In this document: piece by piece, positions 1 through 13,274 of the stretch | Position numbering within the stretch: the stretch's first letter is position 1 | Layout: each line of letters begins with the position of its first letter | Origin: Bactericera cockerelli | Taxonomy: Eukaryota; Arthropoda; Insecta; Hemiptera; Triozidae | Direction: 5' to 3' | Length of the DNA stretch: 64,000 nt | NCBI GenBank assembly: GCA_024516035.1 | Contig: CM044960.1 | Span: forward strand, 20,352,668-20,416,667 | Translations under genes and position numbers: made by a program | Notes under the pieces: model-generated | Told to the model about the DNA's origin: nothing | Database searches by the model: none | Seen by the model: the letters and a program-made list of their open reading frames with translations, nothing else

Positions 1-2
1 TC

Positions 3-3
<1 letters not shown>

Positions 4-41
<38 letters not shown>
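4..41. repeat. (GA)n microsatellite
   Basis: An uninterrupted run of GA dinucleotides opens the window. It is a simple sequence repeat with no sign of function. Confidence 0.95.
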
Positions 42-44
<3 letters not shown>

Positions 45-3000
45 GTTGAACCTACTACCAGAGAAGTACTCAACTGCATCATGCTAATGCAAGCTGGGAT
101 GTTGTGGTGCACGCAACTGCATCTTGTTTGTCCCTCCAATAATGTGTTTTAATATTCAAATGGTCGTCATCTATCTTGTCTCTGCCTTGATACCTGCCAG
201 AGATACAACGGCGATAAGCATCTCTTGTGATAAAGTGTCCACTGTGCTGTGATAAATTTGCATGTCCTGCACTCGAGCATCGGACAGAGGCTCACCAATT
301 TTTCTATTCAGAAGTCTTGAGCTTTTGCCTGCTGTGCCTTGTAAATTGTAGAGATTTTTTTAATGGTTCAACCATGAATTTGCTTTCTAGTATAACAAAT
401 GAACAACATGGATTGAGTAAATAAATAATACCAGCATAGCAGTACTTCCACAATCTTGGTAAAGTTTTATATCAATCTATTTATTGGGACTCTTTGACAA
501 TAAGTCTGTGACATATTATATGGTAGGTATATAAATCCAATTAACTTCATCAAGTTTTTATTATGAGCAGAGGAAATTTCAATCAATTCACTTGAAACAT
601 CACGTGAAATAATAGTGATCGTCCATTCCCTTAATTTTGTCATAAGTGAAAGTGAAGAGCTTGGGTTGTTGGTTTTTAATTTTAGAAAAGAAAATATGGT
701 TCACATAATAGGGAAAGAGAATATTATCCACCTGTTTGAGATCAATCATTGCATAGTAAGAGAAAAGAGAAATGTTTTCTCCAGTAACCGACTCCAGTGC
801 TTTCCTCTGACCTCTCCTAAACAAAAATGTCGAATAATTGAAATCTTTATTGTGAAAAGGTCAAGAGGCAACTCAAAACATTGAGTAGTTGGGTAAACAT
901 GTATTTTAACACACTACTGCACCATCTTTCCAAAATATATGTCAAGTGATGAGGATAGGGTGTAAAGTGGATATTTTTTGTATCTATTATTTATTTTGAG
1001 TTCAAGCAGTGGACTTTTGAGTCCTGGTCATTTAATTCAGTATTTTATTTACTGTGGAAAGACATTCGTGTTGCATAAAGTTTTAATTCCCAAAATGTGT
1101 CTTTTTTTTCTGGATTTGTTCTCATTTCCTTGACCACATGCCCATTTAACAACGATGGCAAAGAAACAACTGCTTAACTTATAAGCTTTAATCGGAAAGT
1201 AAAAAGAAAAAACGTAAACCTAGTTGGTATCTATTTTCATTTGTAATTCTGACCTTCTTAGACAAAACTTTTTAATTATTTTTCTTCATATTCGCGTTTG
1301 TTTCGTTGTAGAAGTGTATTACTTTTTATTTCATAATACATCTACAGAGCTACTTGCGTTGCCAAAAACTGACCTTGCAATTTTTCACAATGTTGAATTA
1401 ATTCTAGTAGCACTTCCTTGGAAATATTGAATAACCGATATTTCTTATTATTTTATCAAAATCTGAACAGGTCTCCCTAAATCCGTGCTCTTTTTCCCTT
1501 CTGTCCCTTCATCCTGTTCAAAATCAGAAGTTCCACCCAGCTGACACCTGTTCTCTCCGCTTTTATTTATTTTATTGTCTTCATACTTCGTATCCTTATC
1601 ATTTTATAGAAGGTACCTAACGTAACGTATATCAGGGGTTTTCAAAGTTAGAGGCTCTATTTTTCATTATCGTCAGGTTCTTTTCAAGGTCTTTTTTGTT
1701 TATGTTTTTCTACTATTCTATTTATAGTTATAGCGCTGTAGGGTGTGGCATGTGTGTATATGTAACTCGTATATCACATTGCTTGTACTACTCGCATGGT
1801 CGGTAAGTTTGGGAGTTAGTCTAGAAACTTGGTTAGAATCCATTATTCTTTTATAAAGTTTCTCAAGAGAAAAGTTAATCCATCCATTTCCCTTGTCTGT
1901 TATAGCAGTTATAGAAATTGAATACATGATATAGCAATAAGTTTTTCCAATATCTCAGTCATATCCTCTCATCTGATTCTCTACTCTCGCAATGAAAGAA
2001 AGTCAACAAAATTAAGATATTTTTTTGATAAACAGAATCCCCGTCAGCTCTTGCTTAAAGTTCTTTTCATAAAATCAATGCACAACTCCGGTTAGATGAT
2101 AGGTCGGTCCCTCCTGTTTTCAATACTCCTGTGGTCTTCATGGGCAACCTTTCTCTCTTTCTGTCAGTTCTTTGCTTTTTGTTATTTTAGGTTTCTTTTT
2201 TGTAAAACCCTCTGGTCAATTATATTATCGTCGACGTTTGGAAAGATTTAGATCGGGTTTCTTTCTTAATTGTTGCTATAATTATGTCAAACAATAATCC
2301 TAATATCCTGGGGAGAAACTCTTTTGTTCATAATACTGTGAGTAACCGAGTGTCTTGAATCGTGAACCTTAGGGTCGTCAATTGGTCGGACAGTTTTGTA
2401 GGTTTTACATGTTTTTGTTCTCCCGTCTCTGTTCCTTTGCCTCTTTGTATTGATGAAATGGTGTTGCTAAATGCCAAGCATTAAAATAGGCCAAGCCACT
2501 CTTTTCACTACTCAGTGAAAGATGCCGCGCCCAAACTCTGCCACACATTATCATTATTCTGGTCTGCCCTGGAGGCACCAAGCATATGTGGGTATCAGTT
2601 TATATGCAATATTTTTTCCATTTTCAAGGACTAAAATGCGCATTTTACATGTATGAGACAGAGCTTAAAACTTTGAAATTACATTAATTTTAAAATGTGA
2701 TATGTTGTTTTTTCATGTGCTTTGAAAAAAGCTATACACAAAATTATGACCATCTCCCTCCAACAAAAAATGCATTAGTTATTATGTATAGAATTATTTG
2801 ATGGCCTCGATGGTCAGTCACTCTTCACCTCATCCTTCTTGTTATTTTATTTAGAGGAACATTGTGCGGTACGTGATGTGTTTTTTTTTTTTAAACTTAA
2901 TTAAATAAATGTTGATAAGAAACCAATTCCAGATTTATGTTCACTATTATTAATTTCAAACCCTTGCGTTAGAAGTTAAATTTAAAATCCATGTTTCTTA

Positions 3001-6000
3001 TCTACAGGTTATATCTTTCAATATCAATATCTACGTCCTATATTTTTCTGTCTAGTTTTCAAGTGACACATGATAAAATTATTATTGGACATTTACTTTA
3101 TGACTATTAATTTTATGTTGGGATACTGGTTTTGATATTTTCGACAGTTTTAGTGTACTGATGATGAGATTTGGTGCATAATTATTTAGATTCTAGATGG
3201 TTTCATTTGTTTCATAGTTGAATACAGGCCCTCAAATCTAAGGATATCATTAGTATTCAACTTATATAATGGTTTTAATTTCAAGTCCGTCATTTAGAAT
3301 GTCTGTAACGGCTGGAACCATGACAAAATGTGTTACATCCATTGCTTTTAGTTCTTCTTACGAAGTCTGTAGCTCTGAACTGTCTGAAACAACATTTTCT
3401 TCAGTATTTTCTCATTGTTTAATGATGTTATCAAGGTGTTAAAAAGGACCAACTTTAAATGGAACTGAGATTTTCAGCTCGCTTGTATGGTTGAGGCTAC
3501 GAGCCTGAATCTCTGTTGCACTTGTACGTGATGAGGATGTCCCTTGTTTTATTATTCATCATTACCATCTTCTCGAACATCACTATCACCTACTTCTTGT
3601 CTAGCTTGCACTCAATATTCAATTACGCCACAATCCGTCACTTGATCATGTTCCATGACCCGAGGATGTTTGTATATTTTTATTACTATCATTACTATCA
3701 GAGTATCTACATCTATGTATATTTTCTATCTATTATAGCTATCATGTTGAACTTCTCTTGGATCGTCTAGTATTTTTTATTAGCTCGTTTGGCATTTTGT
3801 CAACCCAGCCAATCTCTGCAGTGTGCCTTGCCTTTACGTTAGTGTTCAGACTTGGGTCCCTCGCACAAGGCTTGCGACTAGTCGTGTAACGTAGTGCTTT
3901 GTGTCTTTGTGAGGGTATTGATAAAACGAATCACCGCTTTCAGCTAACTTTCTTGTGAAAATTAGAACTTTTTCTTGATTATCTTTACTTTTAAAATGAG
4001 GGATGGTGCTTTTCTAAAATTACAGAAAGTGCCAATGGAAGGCAAAGACAAAGAAAAATAATGTGAACTTTCTACTTGCAAACCATTTGAGATATAGTTC
4101 TTGTTGAACTATTCTTGTTGAACCAGTGTCTTTGTAAAACGAAACAAAGAAACAATAGGCTTTTGATTTTTTTTAGAAAATTCAATTTCTGGTTGTAAAA
4201 AGCACACAATCACAATATCAAGAAGAGAAAAATGTGTTTAAAACTTCCATTATCTCTTTCATGACCCCTGTAGGTTAATACTACACCTCCTTCAAGCATG
4301 ACCTCCCTGGGGTACAAACCTCCTGTAATCGCAACCTCTCCAGGTCACAGCACCTCCTTATCTCTCTAATAAAAGCTACAGGGAGGAAGCACTAGGACAC
4401 AGCTTGCAGCAAGCCAGGATCTCGTATTGGCACCTTATCACCTCTACCATGCACTGGTGCATATAGATAGGTTTAGAAGCCCTACTACAAGCATTAGCAG
4501 CAGCACTAGCAGGCTTACTATTTACAACTCGTAGTATACAACCAGCATATACTCCTCTGTATACCTACTACTCCTCGTATAAAAGACCTTGAAAACTAAT
4601 ATAATAACCCAAGAGTTGTGGAGAAGAGATTATAAAAAAAAATCTGTGCAGGGAACGAGCTCACAGCTCTTACGAAGACATTTAAATAATTCAAAAGAAC
4701 TCAAAATTATAAGTTTTCAAATGACTTGAATATAATAACTGTGTTATGCAATGAAGTAGTACATAGTATGTATTGCATGCATGAATGGTGGATGAACTCT
4801 GCATAGATGACAATAACTACGATCTACATGTCATTAACATACTAGGAGACATGCAGCTAGCGAACCATGTGAGACAAGAAGTTGTCATCCGATGTCTGAC
4901 TTCCCTGAATGCTAATCATCTTTGGTAGCTTTTAATATGTATGTATATTTTATTTATCCTTTCATATTTCATGTCTGATTGATTTTTAACATAATAGAAA
5001 TTATACTTGAGTGAGACTACATTTGGTCTCTAATCTGCTTAGTTTCACTAGATCTTTTGATGAAATCTTAAATTAAAAACTGCAGTAAGAACTTGTGAAA
5101 ATGTTCTGAATAATAATTTTGTGTTAAAAATGTAAACTGTATTTGTTTAAAGTTTAAGGTAAGAATTTGATGGTGTACTTTGAGAATTATTCATAAATGA
5201 TATTACATTATTTTTGAATTTAATTTCCACAGCTTCTTCTATAAGTTGGAGTGAGCACACTATTGGAGGGAGATCATCTTTTATAAGAGTTAGGTACAGA
5301 GCACACAAGTCTCTTGCATCCAACATCTCCTAGAGCTGCTGATTATTATTATTATGCACCATCCTAGCTCACACATGATTCCCTGTCTTGATGTCTAATG
5401 TTTCATGATTTAATGCACTACACATCTTGGAAGAACTAATATTAATAACTCTGGCTGAGCGTATTGAAATGATAGCCATTGGATAGGAGAGATTATCCTG
5501 TTTTTACGCCTACGCCAAAAAAGTTGGACCTGATCAAGAGTGTTAAGTTCATAAGCAAGACATTAGGTACATAAATATATGTACTTGTATATTCATTCCT
5601 TTCTAAAATCATAGCCTTGGTCCAGTGTTCGAATGATTCTAACTAGAGTGTCCTAGATTAATAAAATGTCGGGAATTGAAAGCTATTGGAAAGCAGAAGA
5701 GCTATAAAAATATTTCTGTTTTCTTAACATAGGTTTAGAAATATTAATATGAATATCTTGTAAAATTGAAAAACAGCTAATTTTGACGCTCTTGCTGTAT
5801 GCTGTAGAATTTCCATCCAATTTGGACCAATGCCTGAAATATTTCGCATTCCTAATAATTCCTAGTACTTTCTAATTTCCTAGTAATGTCTCAAAAAGTC
5901 TCTTTAACATTCCTTTCCCTCATATTATAGCTTATAGCACAAAAAATAATTATGTAATGTTTTTCTTTCTTCAGTTTTAACATTGTATCTTTCTAGACCT

Positions 6001-6669
6001 TCTGTCCTAAGGAGGCTACTATTGTTTGGTTCTAGAAGATGTTAATGTATGCGCATTATTAGCTAGCAATCAGTTACCACATTTGTTATCTATCCATGTG
6101 ATCATTAATGTCTCCTACAACTTCATCCAGCTCCCTATTAGGTTTTCTACCAGCACTTGCACCCTACTGACAGTTCTTATTTTTGTTCTTCTTCAATTAT
6201 TTTTTTCTTTGCCTTTTTCTTATTAGATTTCTTTACCTTTTCGACTTCTATTTCTTCTACTACTGCCTTTATCTTCTTTTTTAATTTATGTACATCTATA
6301 TTTCCCTTCTTCTTTTTACTTCTCTTTATTCCTATCTTCTTGTGTGTATGTACTACCTCGTATGTTTTATTTCTCTGTATCTCGCCAAGTATATTTATTT
6401 TATACATAATTATATTTGCTAATAATAATAATAGTGTTTGCCCGGGGCACTTCTGATTTACAATCCAAGCTCTGGGACGAGCGACTTGTCACATGAGTAC
6501 ACAGGAGATTGCACGTGCTCGACTCGGTAAAAAATAGATAGGTAATACTGTCTTATAGTGTAGATGAAGATAATATATTATAGATAATACGATGTGTATA
6601 TTTATAGATATATCATGTTAGTACCTACACTTACTGCAAATAGATAGTTAACACGATGACTGGTACACT
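42..6669. other. AT-rich non-coding stretch, no gene seen
   Basis: No open frame here resembles a protein, and frames longer than about 60 residues are low-complexity (for example the F/S/T-rich ones at 6157-6456, read through pyrimidine-rich DNA). A small CT-rich patch around 4285-4370 repeats ACCTCC about every 16-20 bases, perhaps a decayed tandem repeat. A short (AAT)n run lies near 6421-6433. I see nothing else I can support. Confidence 0.6.
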
Positions 6670-6685
6670 GAATGGTAAACATAAC
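6670..6685 (+). repeat. Target-site duplication, left copy (16 bp)
   Basis: The 16-base sequence GAATGGTAAACATAAC occurs here and again, identically, at 7117-7132, exactly bracketing the LINE fragment. A perfect TSD of this length is typical of target-primed reverse transcription and points to a fairly recent insertion. Confidence 0.9.
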
Positions 6686-7116
6686 TTCTTCTTCTTCTTC
6701 TTTCACTTTGCCTTTTCCCAAACCTACTTCCATATCTTTATTTAGCGCGTCCTTTTTTCTCCAGTTTTTCTCTCTTAGGTCTTCTTCAACTTTGTCTCTC
6801 CATCTCATTCTTGGTCTTCCTCTCTTTCTTTTACCGCCTATTTGAAGTTCTTGTATTCTCTTACTCACAAAGTTTTTCTCTCCTCGCTCTATATGTTCAA
6901 ACCATCTCAGCCTACTCTCTTGTATTTTCTTTGCCAGTGGTCCCACTTTGACTGTGCCCTTAGTGCGCTCATTTCTCACCCTATCTCTCCTTGTTATCCC
7001 ACACATCCATCGTAATATTTTCATTTCAGCAACTTCCAACTTTCTCTCTTGCGCTTTTGTTATAGACCAGGTTTCTGCGCTGTACATTAACGCTGGTCTA
7101 ACTACTCTTTTATACA
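6686..7116 (-). mobile_element. 5'-truncated LINE insertion, C-terminal end of the reverse-transcriptase ORF
   Basis: On the minus strand this is one open frame of about 143 codons that begins in mid-protein and runs into the tail. It contains the block RPALMYSAETW, then KILRWMCGITRRDR, SRLRWFEHIERG and GKRKRGRPRMRW. This order is characteristic of the region after the catalytic palm in many arthropod LINE polyproteins. The catalytic YxDD region and the endonuclease are missing, so the copy is dead on arrival. The 3' end is a (GAA)n tract (6686-6701, read in reverse). Short microsatellite tails occur in RTE-like LINEs, but I cannot assign the clade from this fragment alone. The open frame and perfect 16-bp TSD imply a young insertion. 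The apparent start codon comes from the duplicated target, not the element. Confidence 0.88.
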
Positions 7117-7132
7117 GAATGGTAAACATAAC
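7117..7132 (+). repeat. Target-site duplication, right copy (16 bp)
   Basis: This is the identical partner of 6670-6685. Bases immediately outside the 16-mer differ between the two copies, which fixes its length. Confidence 0.9.
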
Positions 7133-7265
7133 ATCAGTAGAAAAATTTGAAAATTCTATTTAGCAGTTTAAGCTTGAATGAAATAGTATTTTATCACTAT
7201 GTTTTCGCACTGGCATCTCCTGTATTCCGCAATGGTGCACTGTCTTGTTGCTTGTATTCCGAGTG

Positions 7266-8056
7266 GGCTATGTATGAGTTCGGTGCGGAAAATAAAAAAA
7301 TGTATGAGTTCGGTGCCGCCTAAAAAAGGTCATGTATGAATTCGGTGCCGCCTAAAAAAGGTCATGTATGAATTCGGTGCCCTGGTACTTGCCCTGATGA
7401 TCAGGTAATTATAGTATTTTTTTCCTTATAGGCATGGCCTTCAATTAATAAACCGAGGCATGGCCTTCATTGTATTTTACCTAACCCTACTATAAACCCA
7501 AGGCATGGCCTTCATTGTATTTTACCTAACCCTACTATAAACCCAAGGCATGGCCTTCATTGTATTTTACCTAACCCTACTATAAACCCAAGGCATGGCC
7601 TTCATTGTATTTTACCTAACCCTACTATAAACTCAAGGCATGGCCTTCATTGTATTTTACCTAACCCTACTATAAACCCAAGGTATGGCCTTCATTGTAT
7701 TTTACCTAACCCTACTATAAACCCAAGGCATGGCCTTCATTGTATTTTACCTAACCCTACTATAAACCCAAGGCATAGCCTTCATTGTATTTTACCTAAC
7801 CCTACTATTAACCCTAGGCATGGCCTTCAAGGAGGAAATGGACAGCCTTGCTGAATGTAACTGTCTACAACATAATCTACTAAGTTAATAACAGCAGGAT
7901 GACTGTTAACAAGCAACAGAGTACATTATAAAAAAACAATCAATTTATAAGTCATTAGGACCGCACCGAACTCATACATCACCTTTTTTCGGCGGCACCG
8001 AATTCATACGTGCGAAAAAGGTGCGGGTAATCTTCGCACCGAACTCACCTATTGCC
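7266..8056. mobile_element. Non-autonomous transposon with 8-bp TSD, subterminal repeats and internal minisatellite (copy 1)
   Basis: The 8-mer TCCGAGTG occurs at 7258-7265 and 8057-8064 and brackets 791 bp. The termini are imperfect inverted repeats: the left starts GGCTATGTATGAGTTCGGTG and the right, read inward on the other strand, starts GGCAATAGGTGAGTTCGGTG. The motif GAGTTCGGTGC, or its variant GAATTCGGTGC, recurs four times inside the left end (7277-7380). It occurs three times in inverse orientation at the right end (7962-8046), giving a foldback-like structure. The centre is an array of 45-bp units. No transposase is encoded. Eight-base TSDs occur in several DNA-transposon superfamilies (hAT, P, Merlin) and in foldback-type elements; I cannot choose between them. 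A relative lies at 54800-55592. Confidence 0.8.
7456..7815 (+). repeat. 45-bp minisatellite, eight units plus partial units
   Basis: Eight head-to-tail units of exactly 45 bp start at 7456, 7501, 7546, 7591, 7636, 7681, 7726 and 7771. Partial units lie on both sides (7430-7455 and 7816-7829). Units differ by only a few substitutions, mostly in the last two. Each carries GGCATGGCCTTCATTG and TACCTAACCCTACTATA. There are no unique spacers, so this is not a CRISPR array. The reverse complement matches the array at 55011-55400. Confidence 0.95.
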
Positions 8057-8064
8057 TCCGAGTG

Positions 8065-10180
8065 TTGTCAATATCGCAGTATTGAGAACCCTATGTTGAT
8101 CCAATATGTTAGTGGTTAGTGTCGAGACGTTAGTGTTGATGCTTTCTTATTTTTCTCAGCTAATTAGACTTTGCCTCTCTTGATGAACTATACTGGCAAA
8201 TACCAACATTATGTTTTTCCAGATGTTTTTGTCTCGGGAATATTGATTTTCGCATTGCTGATGTAATTATCGTTTGGGAGAATGGGGGATTTTTAAGGAA
8301 TTATGTGTTGAAACATATTAAATTAGCGTTATATATGTATTTTTATGGATCCTGAGAAAAACTGTTGGTCTTTAAAAATAACGCCAAAGCTCCTCCATAC
8401 GGGTACCATAACTGTGTAAGTGTTTTTTCCATGAATTTCCAAATCTGTAGAAAAGAAGATGATTATTTAATAGTAGTTATTAAGTAATTCTTCCAATAAC
8501 ATTACATATTACACAAGTTTAGGGTGTGTGTTTGTTTGAATTTCTGAACACATCATGGATTAGTTCCTGGGCATTATTTTCTCTGTCAAATTCACCAAGC
8601 TTTGTTTATTTATAATGTCAATAAGCATGTTAAACAATTCGTAACACACTAATTATTGCAAAAGTGTTAATGAACTGATTAATTATTTGAGCAGAAACAT
8701 GTGAATTTTTTCGATTTGTTTGTCTGACACATTTTGTACAAAGGAGAATTTTTTTTAGCAAATGTGATCGTACGTGTGGGTACATCATTCTGTTGTATTT
8801 CGTGTTTTCTTTGAAGTGCTATTCTGAATTCGTTTCATCGTTTGTTCTTATCAAAATATACGAGCTGTTGAAAGAACGTGAAGTATTTTTACAAGAAAAT
8901 ACAAATTCTATTGAATTTTGTTTTGAGCTCTAATTCGCCTGGTGTTCTTGGTAAGTATCTGACTTAATCAACTTGACATTTTTCTCCTGCGTACCCCTGG
9001 TTTTATTCAATTCTTCAAGTCTTACCATTTTTATTTCCCCACTCCCACGCTTAGTATTTAATTGTAGGTACTTAGTCCTTCTTAATCCGCCCAATTTAAT
9101 GCTCTGGATGCGTGGAGGTTACAAAGGAAAGGAAAGGGTTTCGTGTGGAGAGGACCCTGTGAGAAATCTTCATGTGGGGATTTCAATGGAACCAAGGACT
9201 TTGATTCCAGGTAGGGTCAGGGCGGGTATAAGGTCTCGAATTGAAAAAATGGTGTGAACTGGCGTGATGCAATGTTTAAGGCTGATAACTTTTAATTTTC
9301 TTCCAATCATTGTATTTTCATAGAGAGAAATAGTAAATATATTTACTACAAACTGACATCACTGTGATGCTTGCCGTGAGACACAGTACTGACAAACTTT
9401 AACATTTTTAAACATTTTTTTTTTTTTTTCTTTCTTTTTTGTTTTTTGGGATGATTTAGATGAGACCTGATTTTTTTGTGTCGTTGTGCACCATCACTCG
9501 AGGTTTCATTGAGATTTACGAATGTAGCTTCTCTGAAAACGCCCCCGACCATTATTAATACGGACTCAGGATTTGAAATGTCTTAGCGAAAGAGATTTAA
9601 ATAAATAGTAAATAAGAATATAAACTAATTGTTCCAGCAAGATTTCTTATTGAGGATCTTCTCTGTTGAAGATGTCGAGGATTAAGTGGAAGCATAAGAG
9701 GCTGGCTGGGTGAGGCATAGGGATCCCACGACTATTAATTAGGTAGCTTTCATTCCGGTGTTGTCATATTGTGTAGGTAAAATATGATCAGCAGGTGTGA
9801 ATGGTTCAAGTGTCTGACCTGTCATTCAACACTATGGGAACCTTGCGAGGAGCTGTATTCGACAGTTTATGTGCCTACTTATTAATCTTCATTTAATTTA
9901 ATATGTTTTAATGTGTGCTGTTGGATACATTTGTGCACAGTTTATAATGCTACTTACTATATGATTTTAGTTGTGCATATCTACTTAGTTTAAAAAAAAA
10001 TGCAAGCTAACACGTAAGAAATGAACTAAAGCAAATAAATATACAAAACTATATCTTCAAATATTCTTTCTGCTCTCGCTCTCTGTTTCGATCTTCAACA
10101 ATGATTCATGCAATTACGATTCATTTTACTTGCTGTTCACCCCCCTCAGGCCCTCACCCTATCTACCGACCTTAATTAAA
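8065..10180. other. AT-rich non-coding stretch
   Basis: No gene is recognised. A GC-richer patch near 9100-9250 has a short open frame with no recognisable motif. A T-rich run lies near 9415-9440. I see nothing further. Confidence 0.5.
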
Positions 10181-10260
10181 AGCTTGATCGATTAGTCTGT
10201 GGACTTTTAACCTGAAGTTTGGGGGTTTAAATCAGTCCCAAGTTCAGCAAAAAAAAAAAA
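10181..10260 (+). mobile_element. Short tRNA-like SINE remnant with poly-A end
   Basis: The sequence starts AGCTTGATCGATTAGTCTGT, an A-box-like stretch. It continues to a degenerate B-box-like GGGTTTAAATCAGTCCC and ends in a run of about twelve A. This is the layout of a small tRNA-derived SINE. The B box is too degraded for a functional tRNA. Confidence 0.45.
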
Positions 10261-11035
10261 GTTTGAAAAAACATCACCCCCGCTACAAAAAGTTTAAATC
10301 TCTGTCTTATGCCATTTCTCTTCTTGGAACCATTGTACCCTATGCTGCATCATAAACTGAAATATTTTGCCAATCTTTTGTCGGGTAGCTGCATGGCTTG
10401 TTAATTACTCCCTGCACGAGTTGTGAACCGGCCATCGCTTGCGTCTAATCAGACGGTGCATCACTCCGGAGATAATCGAGTCAATTAACCCGAGAACCAT
10501 GACAAAACTGCCAGTCTGTCTAGACACTTCTTGCAGTGATGACGAAATTACCGACTTGTCATGTGTACCATACTCGTACATTAATCCTCTAGTAATATGT
10601 AAAACACATGTATCTACTCATATCGATTCTTTTGCTACATGAAGGAAAGGAAGTATACTGTTACGTCTAATCATTTTATTGAAGATAAGTCTGATAACCT
10701 TTTAGTTAATAATCAGCGTAGCTCAACGATGGCTCAAAAGTCGCTGCGCTCACTGACAGAAAGTTGTCAAAGTTGTTTTCTTCCTTTACGAGTGCTATTG
10801 ATGTATTGACAGGATAGAACTGTAATATTGTTCTTTATAGCACCTCTGGCGATGAATGGGATTCATACCTTTTATTTTAAATTTTAATCATAAATAACCA
10901 AATAGTTATAACACTCTTTAGTTGAAGGTCACCACCAGGTGTGCTTAATGCTCAAAGCATTTTCTACCATCTAACCCTCAGAGTGTTATTATTATGTGGT
11001 CACAAACTCCAGTAAAAGAAGAGCAGTACAAGTAT

Positions 11036-11250
11036 TTATTTTTTAAAGATGAGTGTTTCACAGCCTTTTTTATTTCGTAGCTATGAAACAGGAGCTACTG
11101 TAGACGCTTGTGGTCTGTGTTTTAGCCTGCCCATCCCGTAGTATGCCTCCCCTCTCATGGGCGAGAAGTGACACAGTACTTCCCATTTATATGCTGGGTC
11201 AATATTGGGTGGGATCCGTTTCACAGTTCACGTGTACACGCGCCAAATTG
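11036..11250 (-). mobile_element. SINE of the CTACAGTAGC-tail family, reverse orientation
   Basis: Read on the minus strand it contains GTGTCACTTCTCGCCC, then GGCATACTACGGG, then the block CGTCTACAGTAGCTCCTG and a tail GGCTGTGAAACACTCATC followed by A-rich sequence. The same ordered blocks occur at 22821-23060 and 52735-52870, which defines an interspersed family. The tRNA-like head is not clearly retained in this copy. Confidence 0.75.
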
Positions 11251-11259
11251 TTTTCATTA

Positions 11260-13270
11260 CAAGTGTAGCACCGTGACCACATCGGCTACTAATGTTTGTG
11301 GTACTCGATGTGGTCACCCTTTGTTTTATCAAACCTAATAGCATAGCAAAAAAAAGGCTGATCTCTAGGGGTTGATGTTCTGGTCTCACCCATGGCATAG
11401 GTCCTTGGAGCTGTTATTGTTAGTAGAATTGTTGATTATTCCCTGTTTAGGCAATGTGTCGGAATAGCTGGCCGATCGTGTAGGAATAGTATTTGCAATT
11501 ACTTCTTGAGTGTGACACTTCTGACTTTGCAACAACGATTTCACGATAGGAAAAAAATCATCGAAAAACCCTCACAGTAGAAACATTTAGTATCAACCAC
11601 ATGCAGTTATAGAACACAATAAATGTGCTAGGAGTTCCATAACTACAAAATTTGTAAATGTTTTTTGCATTTTTTATTAATGCAAGTAAAAGTCTAACAA
11701 CCAAAGAACAGCATATTTCATTTTATCTAACCTTCTTTTTGAGACATAAAGCTCTCTATTGTCCACGGGACAAAGTTTATGCACGTGTGATAAACCGTAT
11801 AATTATCTATCGTATAAGTGGCAATAAAACATAAGGTCCCGCAACCTACCCATTATTATCTGGTTAAAAGTTAATCGATTCTAAGTTCTATGAAAAAACC
11901 ACTTGGAACTTTTTTTTTTCTTCAATGACACCAAATTAAATGGTTGGAATAATGAAATGGTTGGATAGATACTTCTACCATTGCGCCAGCTTGTTAAGAG
12001 TTAAGATTGTCCTTTAACAATGTTCAAATTGTCCATTAAGAATCGGGAGAGCACTCCGAAGCTTTCGTGCTGTTACTGCACATCACTTATTCAGTTTTTC
12101 ATAGAGCTATAAAATGGTCTATCAGTACAGGAACCTAATAGGAAGTCCATACCTTTACTTCGTTGAGGTGTTAGGAATAGGTTGGATCTGTGACACAAAT
12201 TGTGTACATATGCCGTGGTCACTGCCTAATCTACTGGTACTTGGATAGCAGAGATTTGTGTTTTACTTGTCTAGATAATTATGTAACAGTCACTGAGCAC
12301 TGAGCAGGCTGTCCTGGAAAATTTCAGAGTTTCCAACTATTTATCACTCGGCTGATCAGTTTCTTTTCACACAAATCAGTAAGATCTTGTATAATCGTAG
12401 AGGCATCAGCGGGAGGTCAAGGACAGAGGTTCGAACCCAAACACCTGTCAATCAATTTGTGAGAAGAGTTCGCCTTTTCCAACACGAATAGGTTATCATT
12501 GTTTTCAACTCTCTGGATTCATTGATTGGTTATCTATACGTCTTGATATGTAGACGTGTGATATCTTGTTTTATAGTGGTTGGATTGTATTGAAATGTCA
12601 AGTTATAAAACAAATCTGCTTGTTGTTTCCATTTGTTGTACTTAATTGAATTGTTAGCAAAGTTCTGAGCCACTTCCGGGTGCACAGGTAAACTACTCAT
12701 CAGGGTGGACTTTTCAGGTAATAAAAAATCCCTTAGCTACACTTAATCACAGACGTTGTATAATCTTGTCTGATCTCAAGGTGAATCTAATAGATTGGCT
12801 ACTTTCTTGTGCTCCAATCCATACATGATAAATGGTAGATTAAAAAGTCTGTACGGTGCGAATGACCATCGATGTTAAAGCACCATAATTAAAAAAAAAA
12901 GACTTATCTTTTACACAAAAAACTTTTTAAAATGTTAACTAAAATATTAGTTACTTTATTTGCTAACTATTTTTATACTAACTACAATATCAATTGATTT
13001 TTTCTTCTTCTCTTTCTGTTCTCCTTGCCTCACCACTGATTAGTGATTACAGCTCAACAATAACCGTTTCCGTTAATACCCACGTGAGTTATCAGAGAGA
13101 AGGGACAGTTGTTCTCTATCTGGTGAGGTGTTGGCGTAATATGATTCCATCAATCACTGACCTGACCTAGGATATGGCTGTTGGAAATCTGCTAATCAAA
13201 GACCATTCAGTACTTTGCCAACTCTTTTGCATCACACTATTGGTGCTGCGCAAAAAGATATCATTAACTT
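11260..13270. other. Non-coding stretch
   Basis: No gene is recognised. A possible B-box-like GGTTCGAACCC lies at about 12427-12437 without a convincing A box. I see nothing else I can support. Confidence 0.5.
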
Positions 13271-13274
13271 TTTA

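Noticed and set aside
6157..6456. Overlapping low-complexity frames rich in F/S/T or K
   Set aside because: They reflect a pyrimidine-rich stretch and show no conserved motif.
7456..7815. Regular repeats that could suggest a CRISPR array
   Set aside because: Units abut without unique spacers, and the context is a eukaryotic transposon.
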